In this document: piece after piece, positions 15,890 through 24,345 of the stretch
Numbering within the stretch: position 1 is the first letter of the stretch
How the letters are laid out: each line of letters starts with the position of its first letter
DNA from: JBDRRP01 sp964446485
GTDB taxonomy: Bacteria > Desulfobacterota > Desulfobacteria > Desulfobacterales > JBDRRP01
Reading direction: 5' to 3'
Assembly: GCA_964446485.1 (NCBI GenBank)
Contig: CAYUOU010000003.1
Span: 20,629-84,628 of the forward strand
DNA length: 64,000 nt
Notes under the pieces: model-generated
What the model was told of the DNA's origin: nothing
Database searches by the model: none
What the model saw: the letters and a program-made list of their open reading frames with translations, nothing else
Program-made: the position numbers and the translations under genes

Positions 15890-17338
15890 TCAGAAGAATA
15901 TAAGGGTGATAACGGCGAATGTCGGTAACAGAAACACCAACGCGTATTTGAGAATATAGCCGAAAAAGCTCGGCATGGGGGTGCCGGCTTCCTCGGCGAT
16001 GGAGCGGACCATAAAATTGGGTGCGTTGCCGATGTAGCTGAAGGCCCCGAAAAAGACTGCACCGGTGGAGATGGCTTTCAGATAGACGGCATTTTCGGTC
16101 ATGAGTAGCGGGACGGCAATGCTCTCTGGCATCCCCGCATAAAAGCCGCCCAGCACGGTGTTGAAAAAAGTCAAATAGGTCGGGGCATTGTCCAGGAAAG
16201 CCGACAGACCGCCGGTGACCCAGAAATAGTGGGCCGGCGTCTGGACGCCGGCGATAAGAAACTTCAACGCCCCGTGATAACCGGCTTTCAAAATCAGCAG
16301 GCATGGGATCATCGTGATAAATATGCCGATGAAGAGGTAGGCCACCTCCACAATGGGAAACCAGGTAAATTCGTTGTCTTCCCTGAGGCTTACCCGCGTG
16401 GTGGCGAGAGAGAGCACCCCCAACAGGACGAGGATGGCGTCCCGGGCCCAGTCCTGAACGGCCCGATGCACGCCCAAGGTGTTGACCTCGCCCCAGTCCA
16501 CCAGACCGCTCATGAGAACGGCGCCGACGACTCCGCCGATAAATATAAAGTTGTGGGTCCCCTCCAGCTTCAAGCCGCGGCCCGATCCGTCGTCGGCAGG
16601 GGCGGCCTTTTCCTTGCGGTAGTAGTACAGGTCCAGAAAGAAGTAGATGGTGAGGAGCACCGCGACCACGACGAGCATGTGGGGCATGATCTTCATGGTC
16701 CAAAAAAAACTCACCCCGTGGAGGAAGCCGAGAAACAGCGGGGGGTCTCCCAGCGGTGTCAATGAGCCGCCGACATTGGCTACCAGGAAAATAAAAAAGA
16801 CCACCATGAAGGTGCGCTGTTTCCGGTAGGCGTTGGCTCGAAGAAAGGGCCGAATCATCAGCATGGCCGCACCGGTGGTGCCCATCCAGGAGGCCAGCAC
16901 CGTGCCGATGAGCAGCATGATGATGTTGACCGCCGGTGTGCCGCGCAGTTTTCCCCTCAACAGGATGCCTCCGCTAATGGTGTAGAGGGACCAAAGCAGG
17001 ATGATGAAAGGGACGTAATCCGCCAGGAGGATATGGATGATCTCGTAGACGGCTGCGCCGCGGTAGGCGTAGACAAAGGGCAGGGCCATGCAGGCCGCCC
17101 AGAAGCCGGATATTTTGCCGAAGTGGTGATGCCAGAAGCCGGGAGCCAGAAGGGGCATGAGCGCTATGGACAGGAGCATGCCGGCAAAGGGGGTACAACT
17201 CCACAGGGGAAGATGGGTGCCGAGGGCTTCCCCGCCATGTCCTCCGCCGGCGACGGCGGGGGCCGCGGTCAGCAGGATCGCCAACGCGGCGGCAGTGGTG
17301 ATGCCGTTCGACTTCCAGGCGCTGTAACGACGTTTCAT
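15890..17338 (-). CDS. NhaD-like sodium:proton antiporter (ion transporter superfamily)
   Basis: This 482-residue membrane protein has an N-terminal signal-anchor or cleavable signal (ending AAPAVAGGG) and about 11-12 helices. Typical sodium:proton antiporter segments are ADYVPFIILLWSLYTISGGI, GTVLASWMGTTGAAMLMIRPF, and the NVGGSLTPLGDPPLFLGF loop near residues 208-225. A second half-repeat contains FLDNAPTYLTFFNT and NAPNFMVRSIAEEAG. These paired re-entrant motifs are shared by NhaD and the wider citrate/ion transporter superfamily. It leads the operon with a TAAGGAG ribosome site. Sodium as substrate is inferred from family and from the nearby Mrp cluster. Confidence 0.85.
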   Translation of the reverse strand: MKRRYSAWKSNGITTAAALAILLTAAPAVAGGGHGGEALGTHLPLWSCTPFAGMLLSIALMPLLAPGFWHHHFGKISGFWAACMALPFVYAYRGAAVYEIIHILLADYVPFIILLWSLYTISGGILLRGKLRGTPAVNIIMLLIGTVLASWMGTTGAAMLMIRPFLRANAYRKQRTFMVVFFIFLVANVGGSLTPLGDPPLFLGFLHGVSFFWTMKIMPHMLVVVAVLLTIYFFLDLYYYRKEKAAPADDGSGRGLKLEGTHNFIFIGGVVGAVLMSGLVDWGEVNTLGVHRAVQDWARDAILVLLGVLSLATTRVSLREDNEFTWFPIVEVAYLFIGIFITMIPCLLILKAGYHGALKFLIAGVQTPAHYFWVTGGLSAFLDNAPTYLTFFNTVLGGFYAGMPESIAVPLLMTENAVYLKAISTGAVFFGAFSYIGNAPNFMVRSIAEEAGTPMPSFFGYILKYALVFLLPTFAVITLIFF

Positions 17339-17952
17339 GGGGGGCTCCTTAAAGATAGCAGACGCTTGGGGGCGAACCTGGAACCGGGCGAATGCCGTAT
17401 GGCAAAGAAATTGTCAAAGACGCATGAACGTGCGCTGAGCGGCAGCGGATGCCGGGGCCTGCAGATGCTCGGCAGATACCATCGTTGGGGTAGAGACATG
17501 CTCGACACGGAGATGCCGATGCGTCACGTGATCCCGCGGCTGCCGCCGACCGGGGCGCCTCCGGTTGGCCTTGTCATCGGCTACCGGGCCATTTCCAGAC
17601 GTCTGCGCAGTTCAACAGAAAATCCTATGATTGTCAACGGTTTAGGGCGCTTACGCACAAGCCCTTGTCGCTTTCCAAAATACTGATATTCCAAAAAATC
17701 AGAAGAAAACCCCATGTTCCCAGACGTGACCGACTGTGAATTCAAAGGATCAGGGCCCCAGATGCCATTTTGTTTACCCTCCGGCTTTTGCAGCGTTGGG
17801 ATTGAAATTGAGCGGGTCGGTGCCAATGAGGGAATACCCGTGCCGACGCATCTGTAAAGGCCGCCGCCGTTTGCATTTCTCCGGCCGACTCCTTATGGTT
17901 GGCCTCGCGGCTGTTGCCGGTGATAACATTCCCCCCGCGCTGGAGGCGCCCC
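17339..17952. other. Divergent intergenic region, no gene recognised
   Basis: This 614-bp gap lies between the leftward antiporter operon and the rightward CBS-pyruvate dehydrogenase operon and must hold both promoters. Short open frames occur (for example minus strand 17581-17826), but none has a ribosome site with recognisable protein features. A weak hairpin (AGGGC...GCCCT) lies near 17644-17665. No clear -35/-10 pair was found. Confidence 0.4.
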
Positions 17953-18417
17953 ATGATTACTGCAGGAGACATCCTTAAGGAAAAGAAAACGCAGATTGTC
18001 TGTGTATCCCCCGACCAAACCGTTGCCGAAGCCGTTCAGATCATGGTGACCCGTAAAATCGGCGCCGTACTGGTCGAGGCCGACGGCAGGATCGTCGGCA
18101 TCTGGACCGAGCGTGATCTGCTCAAGGGGTTTGCCGATCCTGACTACGACCCACGGCGGGTCAGGATCGGGGACGTGATGACGGGCAACCTGCACACCGT
18201 GGATATCGCCACGCCCCTGATTCGTCTGGAGGAGATGTTTTTGGGTCTGTTCATCCGCCATCTACCCGTGGAAAAGGACGGCGAGATCATCGCCATGCTG
18301 TCCATCGGCGATGTGGTGAGATGCAGCCTTCTGGAAAAGGACAAGCAGATCCGGGAGCTCAATTCCATGGCCAGCTGGCAGTATTATGAAAACTGGGGAT
18401 GGAAGGGCAAGAACTAA
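17953..18417 (+). CDS. CBS-domain pair protein
   Basis: This 154-residue protein is made of two CBS motifs (about residues 1-60 and 70-130), with PDQTVAEAVQIMVTRKIGAVLV, VGIWTERDLLKG and then IGDVMTG and FIRHLPVEKDGEIIAMLSIGDVV. CBS pairs bind adenosyl ligands such as AMP, ATP or SAM and act as energy sensors. The ATG at 17953 follows GGAGG at a 6-bp spacing; an earlier in-frame start is rejected on that ground. It stands 100 bp before aceE on the same strand, which suggests co-regulation with, or control of, pyruvate dehydrogenase. Confidence 0.9.
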   Translation: MITAGDILKEKKTQIVCVSPDQTVAEAVQIMVTRKIGAVLVEADGRIVGIWTERDLLKGFADPDYDPRRVRIGDVMTGNLHTVDIATPLIRLEEMFLGLFIRHLPVEKDGEIIAMLSIGDVVRCSLLEKDKQIRELNSMASWQYYENWGWKGKN

Positions 18418-18517
18418 ATCGGTCGTCGCGGCCCAGTATTTACCGCAGTTTGTTGAAACGGCAGCCATGGATGCCGGGATGATAGATCTGTGCCCCCCCC
18501 ACTCGTTGAGGTGCCGG

Positions 18518-21175
18518 ATGAGTTCATATTACAAGGATCCCGATCCGCAGGAGACGCAGGATTGGCTGAATTCCCTCGACGGCGTCATCGCTCACGAGGG
18601 CAAGGACAAGGCCGATTATCTGCTGCGCGTGCTCACCGACCGCGCAAGAAAGAACGGCGTTTCCACCTCGCCGGGCATACTGACCCCCTACACCAACACG
18701 ATCCCGCCCGAGGATGAGGACCGGATACCCGAAGATTCACTAACTGCCCGAAACGTTGCCGCATTTGTCCGCTGGAATGCCATGGCCATGGTCGCCCGTG
18801 CCAACAAGGACGGCAAGGGGTTGGGAGGCCACATTGCCACCTACACCTCGGTTTCCGCCATATACGAGGTGGGGTACAACTGGTTCTTCAGGGGACCGGC
18901 AGCGCCCAGCGGTGCCGACATGGTCTATTTCCAGGGACACAGCTCACCCGGGATTTACTCCAGGGCCTTTGTCGAAGGCCGTCTCAGCGAAACGCAGCTG
19001 GATCATTTCCGGCGCGAGGTGGGCGGCAGCGGCCTGCCGTCCTACCCGCACCCCTGGTTGATGCCCCAATTTTGGGAGTTTCCCACCGTATCCATGGGGC
19101 TTGGACCCATGGCCGCCATTTACCAGGCGCGTTTCATGAAATACATGGACCGCCGGGGGCTGAAGCCCATGGGCGATCGCCGGGTGTGGTTTTTCATGGG
19201 AGACGGTGAATCCGATGAACCGGAATCTCTTGGCGCATTGTCCGTGGCTTCGAGGGAATATCTCGATAATCTCATTTTTGTCGTGAACTGCAATCTCCAG
19301 CGTCTAGATGGGCCGGTGCGCGGCAACGGCAAAATCATTCAGGAGTTGGAGGGGCGCTTTCGGGGGGCCGGATGGCACGTCATCAAGGTGCTCTGGGGAA
19401 GCGAGTGGGACAAGATTCTGTCCCGGGACAAAGCGGGCCTGCTCATCAAGAAATTCGGTGAAATGGTCGACGGTGATTTCCAGACCATCCGGGCCCGCGG
19501 CCCCGAATACCTCCGGGAGAAGGTTTTCGGCGATGACCCGAGGCTGTCGGCACTCGTTGAAGACATGTCCGATCAGGAGTTGTGGCAGATGACCCGCGGC
19601 GGCCACGATCCCCGTAAAGTTTACGCCGCATTCTCCGCCGCTTGCGCCGTCCAGGGAAAGCCTGTCGTCATTCTGGTCAAGACCATCAAGGGCTTTGGCA
19701 TGGGGCAGGCAGGCGAGTCGGTCATGGTGGCCCACAACGTCAAAAAAATGGACGTGGCGTCCCTGAAGCAGTTCCGCGACCGGTTTCATGTCCCGTTGGA
19801 AGACGATGAACTCGAGATACTTCCGTTCATCCGGCCTGCCGAGGACAGCCCCGAGGCGAAATTCATCAAAGAGAGGCGCGAGGCCCTTGGTGGCGGCCTC
19901 CCCTGTCGACGAACGGAAACGCCCGGTCTGGCGCCGCCGCCGCTGAGCGACTTCAAGCATCTGCTCGTTTCGACAAAACAGCGGCAGATTTCAACAACCA
20001 TGGCCTTTGTCCGCCTGTTGTCCGTCCTGGTCAAGAATCAATCCATCGGCAGGCACATCGTTCCCATCATCCCCGATGAGGCGAGAACCTTCGGCATGGA
20101 GGGGCTTTTCCGCCAGCTCGGCATTTACGCCCCCACCGGTCAGCTATACGAGCCCCAGGATTCGGAGACCGTGGCCTGGTACCGGGAAGACCCCGAAGGG
20201 CAGATCCTCGAGGAGGGGATCACCGAGGCGGGGGCGGTCTCCTCCTGGATGGCCGCTGGTACTGCGCACGTGAACTACGGCGTGCCCATGATTCCTTTCT
20301 ACATTTTCTACTCCATCTTCGGCTTTCAGCGCATCGGAGATCAGCTGTGGGCCGCCGGAGACGCCAAAACCCGCGGGTTCCTCATGGGTGCCACATCGGG
20401 CCGCACGACCCTGAACGGGGAGGGGCTTCAGCATCAGGATGGGCACGGGCTGCTGTTTGCCTCCGCTTATCCGTCCTGCCGGGCCTATGATCCGACCTTC
20501 GCCTACGAGGTGGCGGTATTGATCCAACGGGGCATCGAACGGATGTACGCCAAGGGTGAAGACATCTTCTACTACATTACCCTGTTGAACGAGAATTATG
20601 TCCACCCGGAGATGCCCGAGGGCGTTGAAGGCGACATCGAAAAGGGGATGTACCTTTTTCGGGAGGCGGCAACCGGCAAGGCTTCCGTGCAGCTCATGGG
20701 CAGCGGCGCCATTTTGCGCGAAGTGATCGCTGCCGCCGAACTTCTGGAGAACGATTTTGGGATTGGGGCGAATGTCTGGAGCATTCTTGGCGTCAACCAG
20801 CTCCACCGGGAGGGGTTGCGGGTTGAAGAGTGGAATCGGCTCCACCCCGGCGCGCCTCCCCGAACGAATCATGTGGCGCAACTGCTGAAGGGTCAGACCG
20901 GTCCCGTCGTCATGAGCACGGATTATGTTGCCGCCTACGGCGAGCAAATCCGACGGCTGATCCCCCTTCCCGTCACCATTCTGGGAACCGACGGCTATGG
21001 ACGCAGTGACACCCGGGAGGTGTTGCGACGGTTTTTCAAGGTAGATCGCCACCACATTGTCGTTGCGGCCCTCGATGCCCTGGCTTCACAAGGTGATGCG
21101 GACAAGAAAACCGTCCAGGAGGCCATCGATCGCTATGACATCGACCCGGAAGCACCCCACGCCCCGACCTGTTGA
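18518..21175 (+). CDS. aceE: Pyruvate dehydrogenase E1 component, homodimeric type
   Basis: This enzyme decarboxylates pyruvate with thiamine diphosphate and passes the acetyl group to the lipoyl arm of E2. The 885-residue length matches E. coli AceE (887). The thiamine-diphosphate/Mg site MGDGESDEPES and, further on, NCNLQRLDGPV are near-identical to the family consensus. Other AceE marks are YKDPDPQETQDWLNSLDGV at the start and SGRTTLNGEGLQHQDGHG. The start ATG 18518 is chosen because it gives the canonical N-terminus and has GAGGTG just upstream, although the frame is open further 5'. It heads an aceE-aceF-lpd operon. Confidence 0.96.
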   Translation: MSSYYKDPDPQETQDWLNSLDGVIAHEGKDKADYLLRVLTDRARKNGVSTSPGILTPYTNTIPPEDEDRIPEDSLTARNVAAFVRWNAMAMVARANKDGKGLGGHIATYTSVSAIYEVGYNWFFRGPAAPSGADMVYFQGHSSPGIYSRAFVEGRLSETQLDHFRREVGGSGLPSYPHPWLMPQFWEFPTVSMGLGPMAAIYQARFMKYMDRRGLKPMGDRRVWFFMGDGESDEPESLGALSVASREYLDNLIFVVNCNLQRLDGPVRGNGKIIQELEGRFRGAGWHVIKVLWGSEWDKILSRDKAGLLIKKFGEMVDGDFQTIRARGPEYLREKVFGDDPRLSALVEDMSDQELWQMTRGGHDPRKVYAAFSAACAVQGKPVVILVKTIKGFGMGQAGESVMVAHNVKKMDVASLKQFRDRFHVPLEDDELEILPFIRPAEDSPEAKFIKERREALGGGLPCRRTETPGLAPPPLSDFKHLLVSTKQRQISTTMAFVRLLSVLVKNQSIGRHIVPIIPDEARTFGMEGLFRQLGIYAPTGQLYEPQDSETVAWYREDPEGQILEEGITEAGAVSSWMAAGTAHVNYGVPMIPFYIFYSIFGFQRIGDQLWAAGDAKTRGFLMGATSGRTTLNGEGLQHQDGHGLLFASAYPSCRAYDPTFAYEVAVLIQRGIERMYAKGEDIFYYITLLNENYVHPEMPEGVEGDIEKGMYLFREAATGKASVQLMGSGAILREVIAAAELLENDFGIGANVWSILGVNQLHREGLRVEEWNRLHPGAPPRTNHVAQLLKGQTGPVVMSTDYVAAYGEQIRRLIPLPVTILGTDGYGRSDTREVLRRFFKVDRHHIVVAALDALASQGDADKKTVQEAIDRYDIDPEAPHAPTC

Positions 21176-21188
21176 AGGAGAAGCGACC

Positions 21189-22406
21189 ATGGCCATTGAA
21201 AAGATCTTGATCCCCGATTTCGGTGACGTTCAGGATATCACCGTCACGGATATTTACGTGGCGGCCGGAGACGCGGTGAAGGAAGAAGACCCCCTCGTGG
21301 GGCTTGAAAGCGAAAAGGCCGTAATGGACATCCCCAGCCCCTACGCCGGGGCCATCACAGCGGTGCATCTTTCGGAAGGTAACAGGGTGAAGACCGGCGA
21401 TCTCATCGCCACCATCGATGTGGGCAGTGAAAACGCGGCGAGTGACGACGCACCGGCCCCACCAAAAGACGTTGCGGCTTCGCCATCGGCGCCGGTGATT
21501 GAGAAAGCGCCGGCAGCATCGTCCGTCTCCCATGCCACCCCCTCGGTGCGTGCTTTCGCCAGGGAACGCGGCGTCGATCTGGCTCGGGTCGGCGGCAGCG
21601 GCCCGAAGGGGAGGATTCTCAAGGAAGATGTGGAGAAGATTGCTTCCCCGGCGGCCCCTGACGGTGCATCGCCGGTCGCCGAAAAGCCTTTGGAGGATTT
21701 CAGCGCGTACGGGGTCATCGAGGAGGTCGACCTCGGGCGCATCCAGAAGATCTCCGGACCGCACCTGCAAAACAGCTGGATGACCATCCCCCATGTGACC
21801 CATTTCGACGAGGCAGACATCACCGACCTGGAGAAGTTCCGCAAACAGATGAACGCTGAAGCGGAGAAGGACGATCCCAAACTCAGCCCCCTCGTCCTCG
21901 TCATCAAGGCCGTCGTTGCCACGCTAAAGGCATTTGCGCTGTTCAACTGTTCACTGGACCCCGGCGGGCAGCGCATCGTTATAAAGAAATACTACCACAT
22001 CGGCATCGCCGTCGACACGCCCAACGGGCTCGTCGTACCCGTTGTCAAGGATGCCGACCGTAAGGGGATACGCGAGATGGCCCTGGAGCTGAAAATGCTG
22101 AGCGGCAACGCCAGGAAGGGCAAACTTGCCATTCCCGACATACGGGGCGCCTCGTTCACCATTTCGAGTCTTGGGGGGATCGGCGGCACGGGCTTTACGC
22201 CGATTATCTCCAGCCCCCAGGTAGCCATCCTCGGCTTGTCGCGGAGCTATCAGAAACCGGTCTGGGACGGACAGGCCTTTCAGCCGCGGTTGATGCTTCC
22301 GTTTTCGGTTTCCTACGACCACCGGGTCATCGACGGCGCCGAGGCGGCCCGGTTCTGCCGGGCGCTGAGCAGCAATATCGAAGACTTGCGGCGCGCCCTG
22401 CTGTAA
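21189..22406 (+). CDS. aceF: Dihydrolipoamide acetyltransferase (E2 of pyruvate dehydrogenase)
   Basis: This is the 405-residue core of the complex, transferring acetyl from lipoate to CoA. One lipoyl domain occupies residues 1-80 with lipoylated Lys43 in ESEKAVMD. A Pro/Ala-rich linker leads to the peripheral-subunit binding domain (about 118-153, TPSVRAFARERGVDLARV). The catalytic domain follows, ending in the active-site SYDHRVIDG with His378. E. coli AceF has three lipoyl domains; this one has only one. AAGGAG precedes ATG 21189, 13 bp after the aceE stop. Confidence 0.95.
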   Translation: MAIEKILIPDFGDVQDITVTDIYVAAGDAVKEEDPLVGLESEKAVMDIPSPYAGAITAVHLSEGNRVKTGDLIATIDVGSENAASDDAPAPPKDVAASPSAPVIEKAPAASSVSHATPSVRAFARERGVDLARVGGSGPKGRILKEDVEKIASPAAPDGASPVAEKPLEDFSAYGVIEEVDLGRIQKISGPHLQNSWMTIPHVTHFDEADITDLEKFRKQMNAEAEKDDPKLSPLVLVIKAVVATLKAFALFNCSLDPGGQRIVIKKYYHIGIAVDTPNGLVVPVVKDADRKGIREMALELKMLSGNARKGKLAIPDIRGASFTISSLGGIGGTGFTPIISSPQVAILGLSRSYQKPVWDGQAFQPRLMLPFSVSYDHRVIDGAEAARFCRALSSNIEDLRRALL

Positions 22407-22477
22407 CATCCGGGACGCTTCGTGCAAGCCGAGCGCCTTCCACTCAAACGGAACATCGAATTTAGGAATGATGCATC

Positions 22478-23890
22478 ATGACTGAACATCTCTCGGTAGA
22501 TTTTGCTGTTCTCGGCGGCGGGCCCGGCGGTTACACGGCCGCGTTTCGCGCGGCGGATCTCGGGCTAAGCGTTTGCCTCATCGAAAAGCAGCAGCGACTG
22601 GGCGGGGTCTGTCTCAATGTGGGCTGCATCCCGTCGAAAACCTTGCTGCACTGCGCCGCTGTCATGGAAGAGGTTCAGGTGCTCAAAGATTTCGGCATCT
22701 CTTATGCCAGGCCTGACATTGATCTTGACGCCCTTCGTAGCAAAAAAGACAGTGTTATCAATCAATTGACCACAGGGCTGGACGGTTTATACAAGGCACG
22801 GAAGATCACCCGTCTCAACGGCCTCGGCCGGTTTGTCGATGCCAACGCGATGATGGTCGATGGCGAAAACGGGAAAACGCGGGTATCCTTCAAGCATGCC
22901 GTCATCGCCACCGGGTCGCGACCGTTTCCGCTTCCCGGGGCCCCCGAGGACCCACGTATTTGGGACTCCACCGATGCGCTTGCCCTCAAGGGCGCACCGG
23001 AGCGTTTGATGATCATCGGTGGCGGCATCATCGGGCTGGAGATGGCCCAAGTTTACGAGGCGCTTGGCGCTGAAATAACTATCGTCGAGATGCTGGATCA
23101 ATTGATCCCACCGGCCGACAGGGATCTTGTCCAGCCGCTGTTTCTGAAGCTGAAAAAACGTTATCAGATCCACACGGGTACTAAGGTCACCGGAATCGAA
23201 GTGGAAACGGAGGGCATCAGGGTCAGCTTCAAGGGAGCCAACGTCGATGAAAGAAATTCCTACGATGCCGTATTGGTGGCTATCGGCCGGAGCCCCAACA
23301 GCGAGCATATCGGTCTCTCGGCGGTCGGCATCGGCATGTCATCGCGCGGCGCCGTCGAGGTCAATGCTCAGATGCAAACCGTGATCCCGCACATCTTCGC
23401 CATTGGTGACGTTGTCGGCGATCCCATGCTCGCTCACAAGGCCACCCATCAGGCCAAAGTGGCCGCTGAAGTCAGCGCCGGCCGCCCGTCGGTTTTTTCA
23501 CCCCTGGCGATTCCTTCGGTCGCTTACACCAGCCCCGAGATCGCGTGGATCGGCATCACCGAAAAAGAGGCCAAACAGGCTGGTATTGCTCACGAAAAGG
23601 GTAAATTCTCTTGGGGGGCCAGTGGCAGGGCGCTGAGCGCCGGTAGCCCGGTGGGTGTCAGCAAGGCCCTTTTCGATAAGAAGACCGGCCGACTCATCGG
23701 GGCCGGTATTTGTGGAGCCCACGCCGGTGAACTGATTCACGAGGCCGTGCTCGCTCTGGAAATGGGCGCCGATGCGGAAGATATCAGCAAAACCATCCAC
23801 GCCCATCCAACCCTATCGGAAACCTTTGCCTTTGCCTCGGAAATGGTTCACGGCTCGATCACCGACGCCCTGTCGCCGAAAAAGAAATAA
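22478..23890 (+). CDS. lpdA: Dihydrolipoamide dehydrogenase (E3)
   Basis: This 470-residue flavoprotein reoxidises dihydrolipoamide with NAD+. It has the N-terminal FAD motif (VLGGGPGGYTAAFRAA), the redox-active disulfide C45/C50 in GGVCLNVGCIPSK, an NAD-binding GGGIIGLEMAQVYEALG, the second FAD motif (HIFAIGDVVGDPMLAHKA), and the dimer-interface HAHPTLSE catalytic His-Glu pair. It is the third gene of the pyruvate dehydrogenase operon, 71 bp after aceF. A GC-rich inverted repeat at 23898-23932, without a T-run, lies between it and the convergent gene. Confidence 0.96.
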   Translation: MTEHLSVDFAVLGGGPGGYTAAFRAADLGLSVCLIEKQQRLGGVCLNVGCIPSKTLLHCAAVMEEVQVLKDFGISYARPDIDLDALRSKKDSVINQLTTGLDGLYKARKITRLNGLGRFVDANAMMVDGENGKTRVSFKHAVIATGSRPFPLPGAPEDPRIWDSTDALALKGAPERLMIIGGGIIGLEMAQVYEALGAEITIVEMLDQLIPPADRDLVQPLFLKLKKRYQIHTGTKVTGIEVETEGIRVSFKGANVDERNSYDAVLVAIGRSPNSEHIGLSAVGIGMSSRGAVEVNAQMQTVIPHIFAIGDVVGDPMLAHKATHQAKVAAEVSAGRPSVFSPLAIPSVAYTSPEIAWIGITEKEAKQAGIAHEKGKFSWGASGRALSAGSPVGVSKALFDKKTGRLIGAGICGAHAGELIHEAVLALEMGADAEDISKTIHAHPTLSETFAFASEMVHGSITDALSPKKK

Positions 23891-23923
23891 CGAATATGGG
23901 GTTCAGCAGACGAATTAGCGCTG

Positions 23924-24136
23924 CTAGGCCCCTCGTCTCAGGATCAGGCGGCATGCCTTGCTCTCCGGTGCCGCGATGAAGACGAAGGAGAGGATAAACA
24001 GCGGGATGGCGAAAAAGAGGCCCACCACAGGTAGGATGAGGAATCCCAGCGCCCCCAGTGCCACCGCCAGTGGCAATATGATCATTCCAATGGTGCGGCT
24101 CGACCATTTTTCATTTGCACAGTCTTGTTTGTTCAT
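23924..24136 (-). CDS. Small two-helix membrane protein
   Basis: This 70-residue protein starts at ATG 24136, which has an excellent CTGGAGGG site 5 bp upstream. It has two closely spaced hydrophobic helices (TIGMIILPLAVALGALGFLI and VGLFFAIPLFILSFVFIAA), followed by a short tail with a lone Cys (ESKACRLILRRGA). The family is not recognised. It lies downstream of and in the same direction as dsbD, but 209 bp away, so cotranscription is uncertain. Confidence 0.68.
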   Translation of the reverse strand: MNKQDCANEKWSSRTIGMIILPLAVALGALGFLILPVVGLFFAIPLFILSFVFIAAPESKACRLILRRGA

Positions 24137-24345
24137 GGCTACCCTCCAGTATCTCTGATGCGCTTGTTGGTGTAGAGTATCTTGCATTCCAATTCTTGAC
24201 ATGATTACTCGGAAATCAAGACGGAAACTGTATGGGTTGGGTAAGTGTTCAATGAGGGGTCTTGACTATTATTGACGACGGCGCCGGTCTGAATGGTGCC
24301 GCATCGGCCAGCGTTTTTTCCGATGCCGTGGGAACCTGGCCCTGC

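Noticed and set aside
17581..17826. 81-codon minus-strand frame in the gap before the CBS gene
   Set aside because: No ribosome site and no recognisable family. The C-terminal GFSVELRRRLEMAR looks protein-like, but this alone is not enough.
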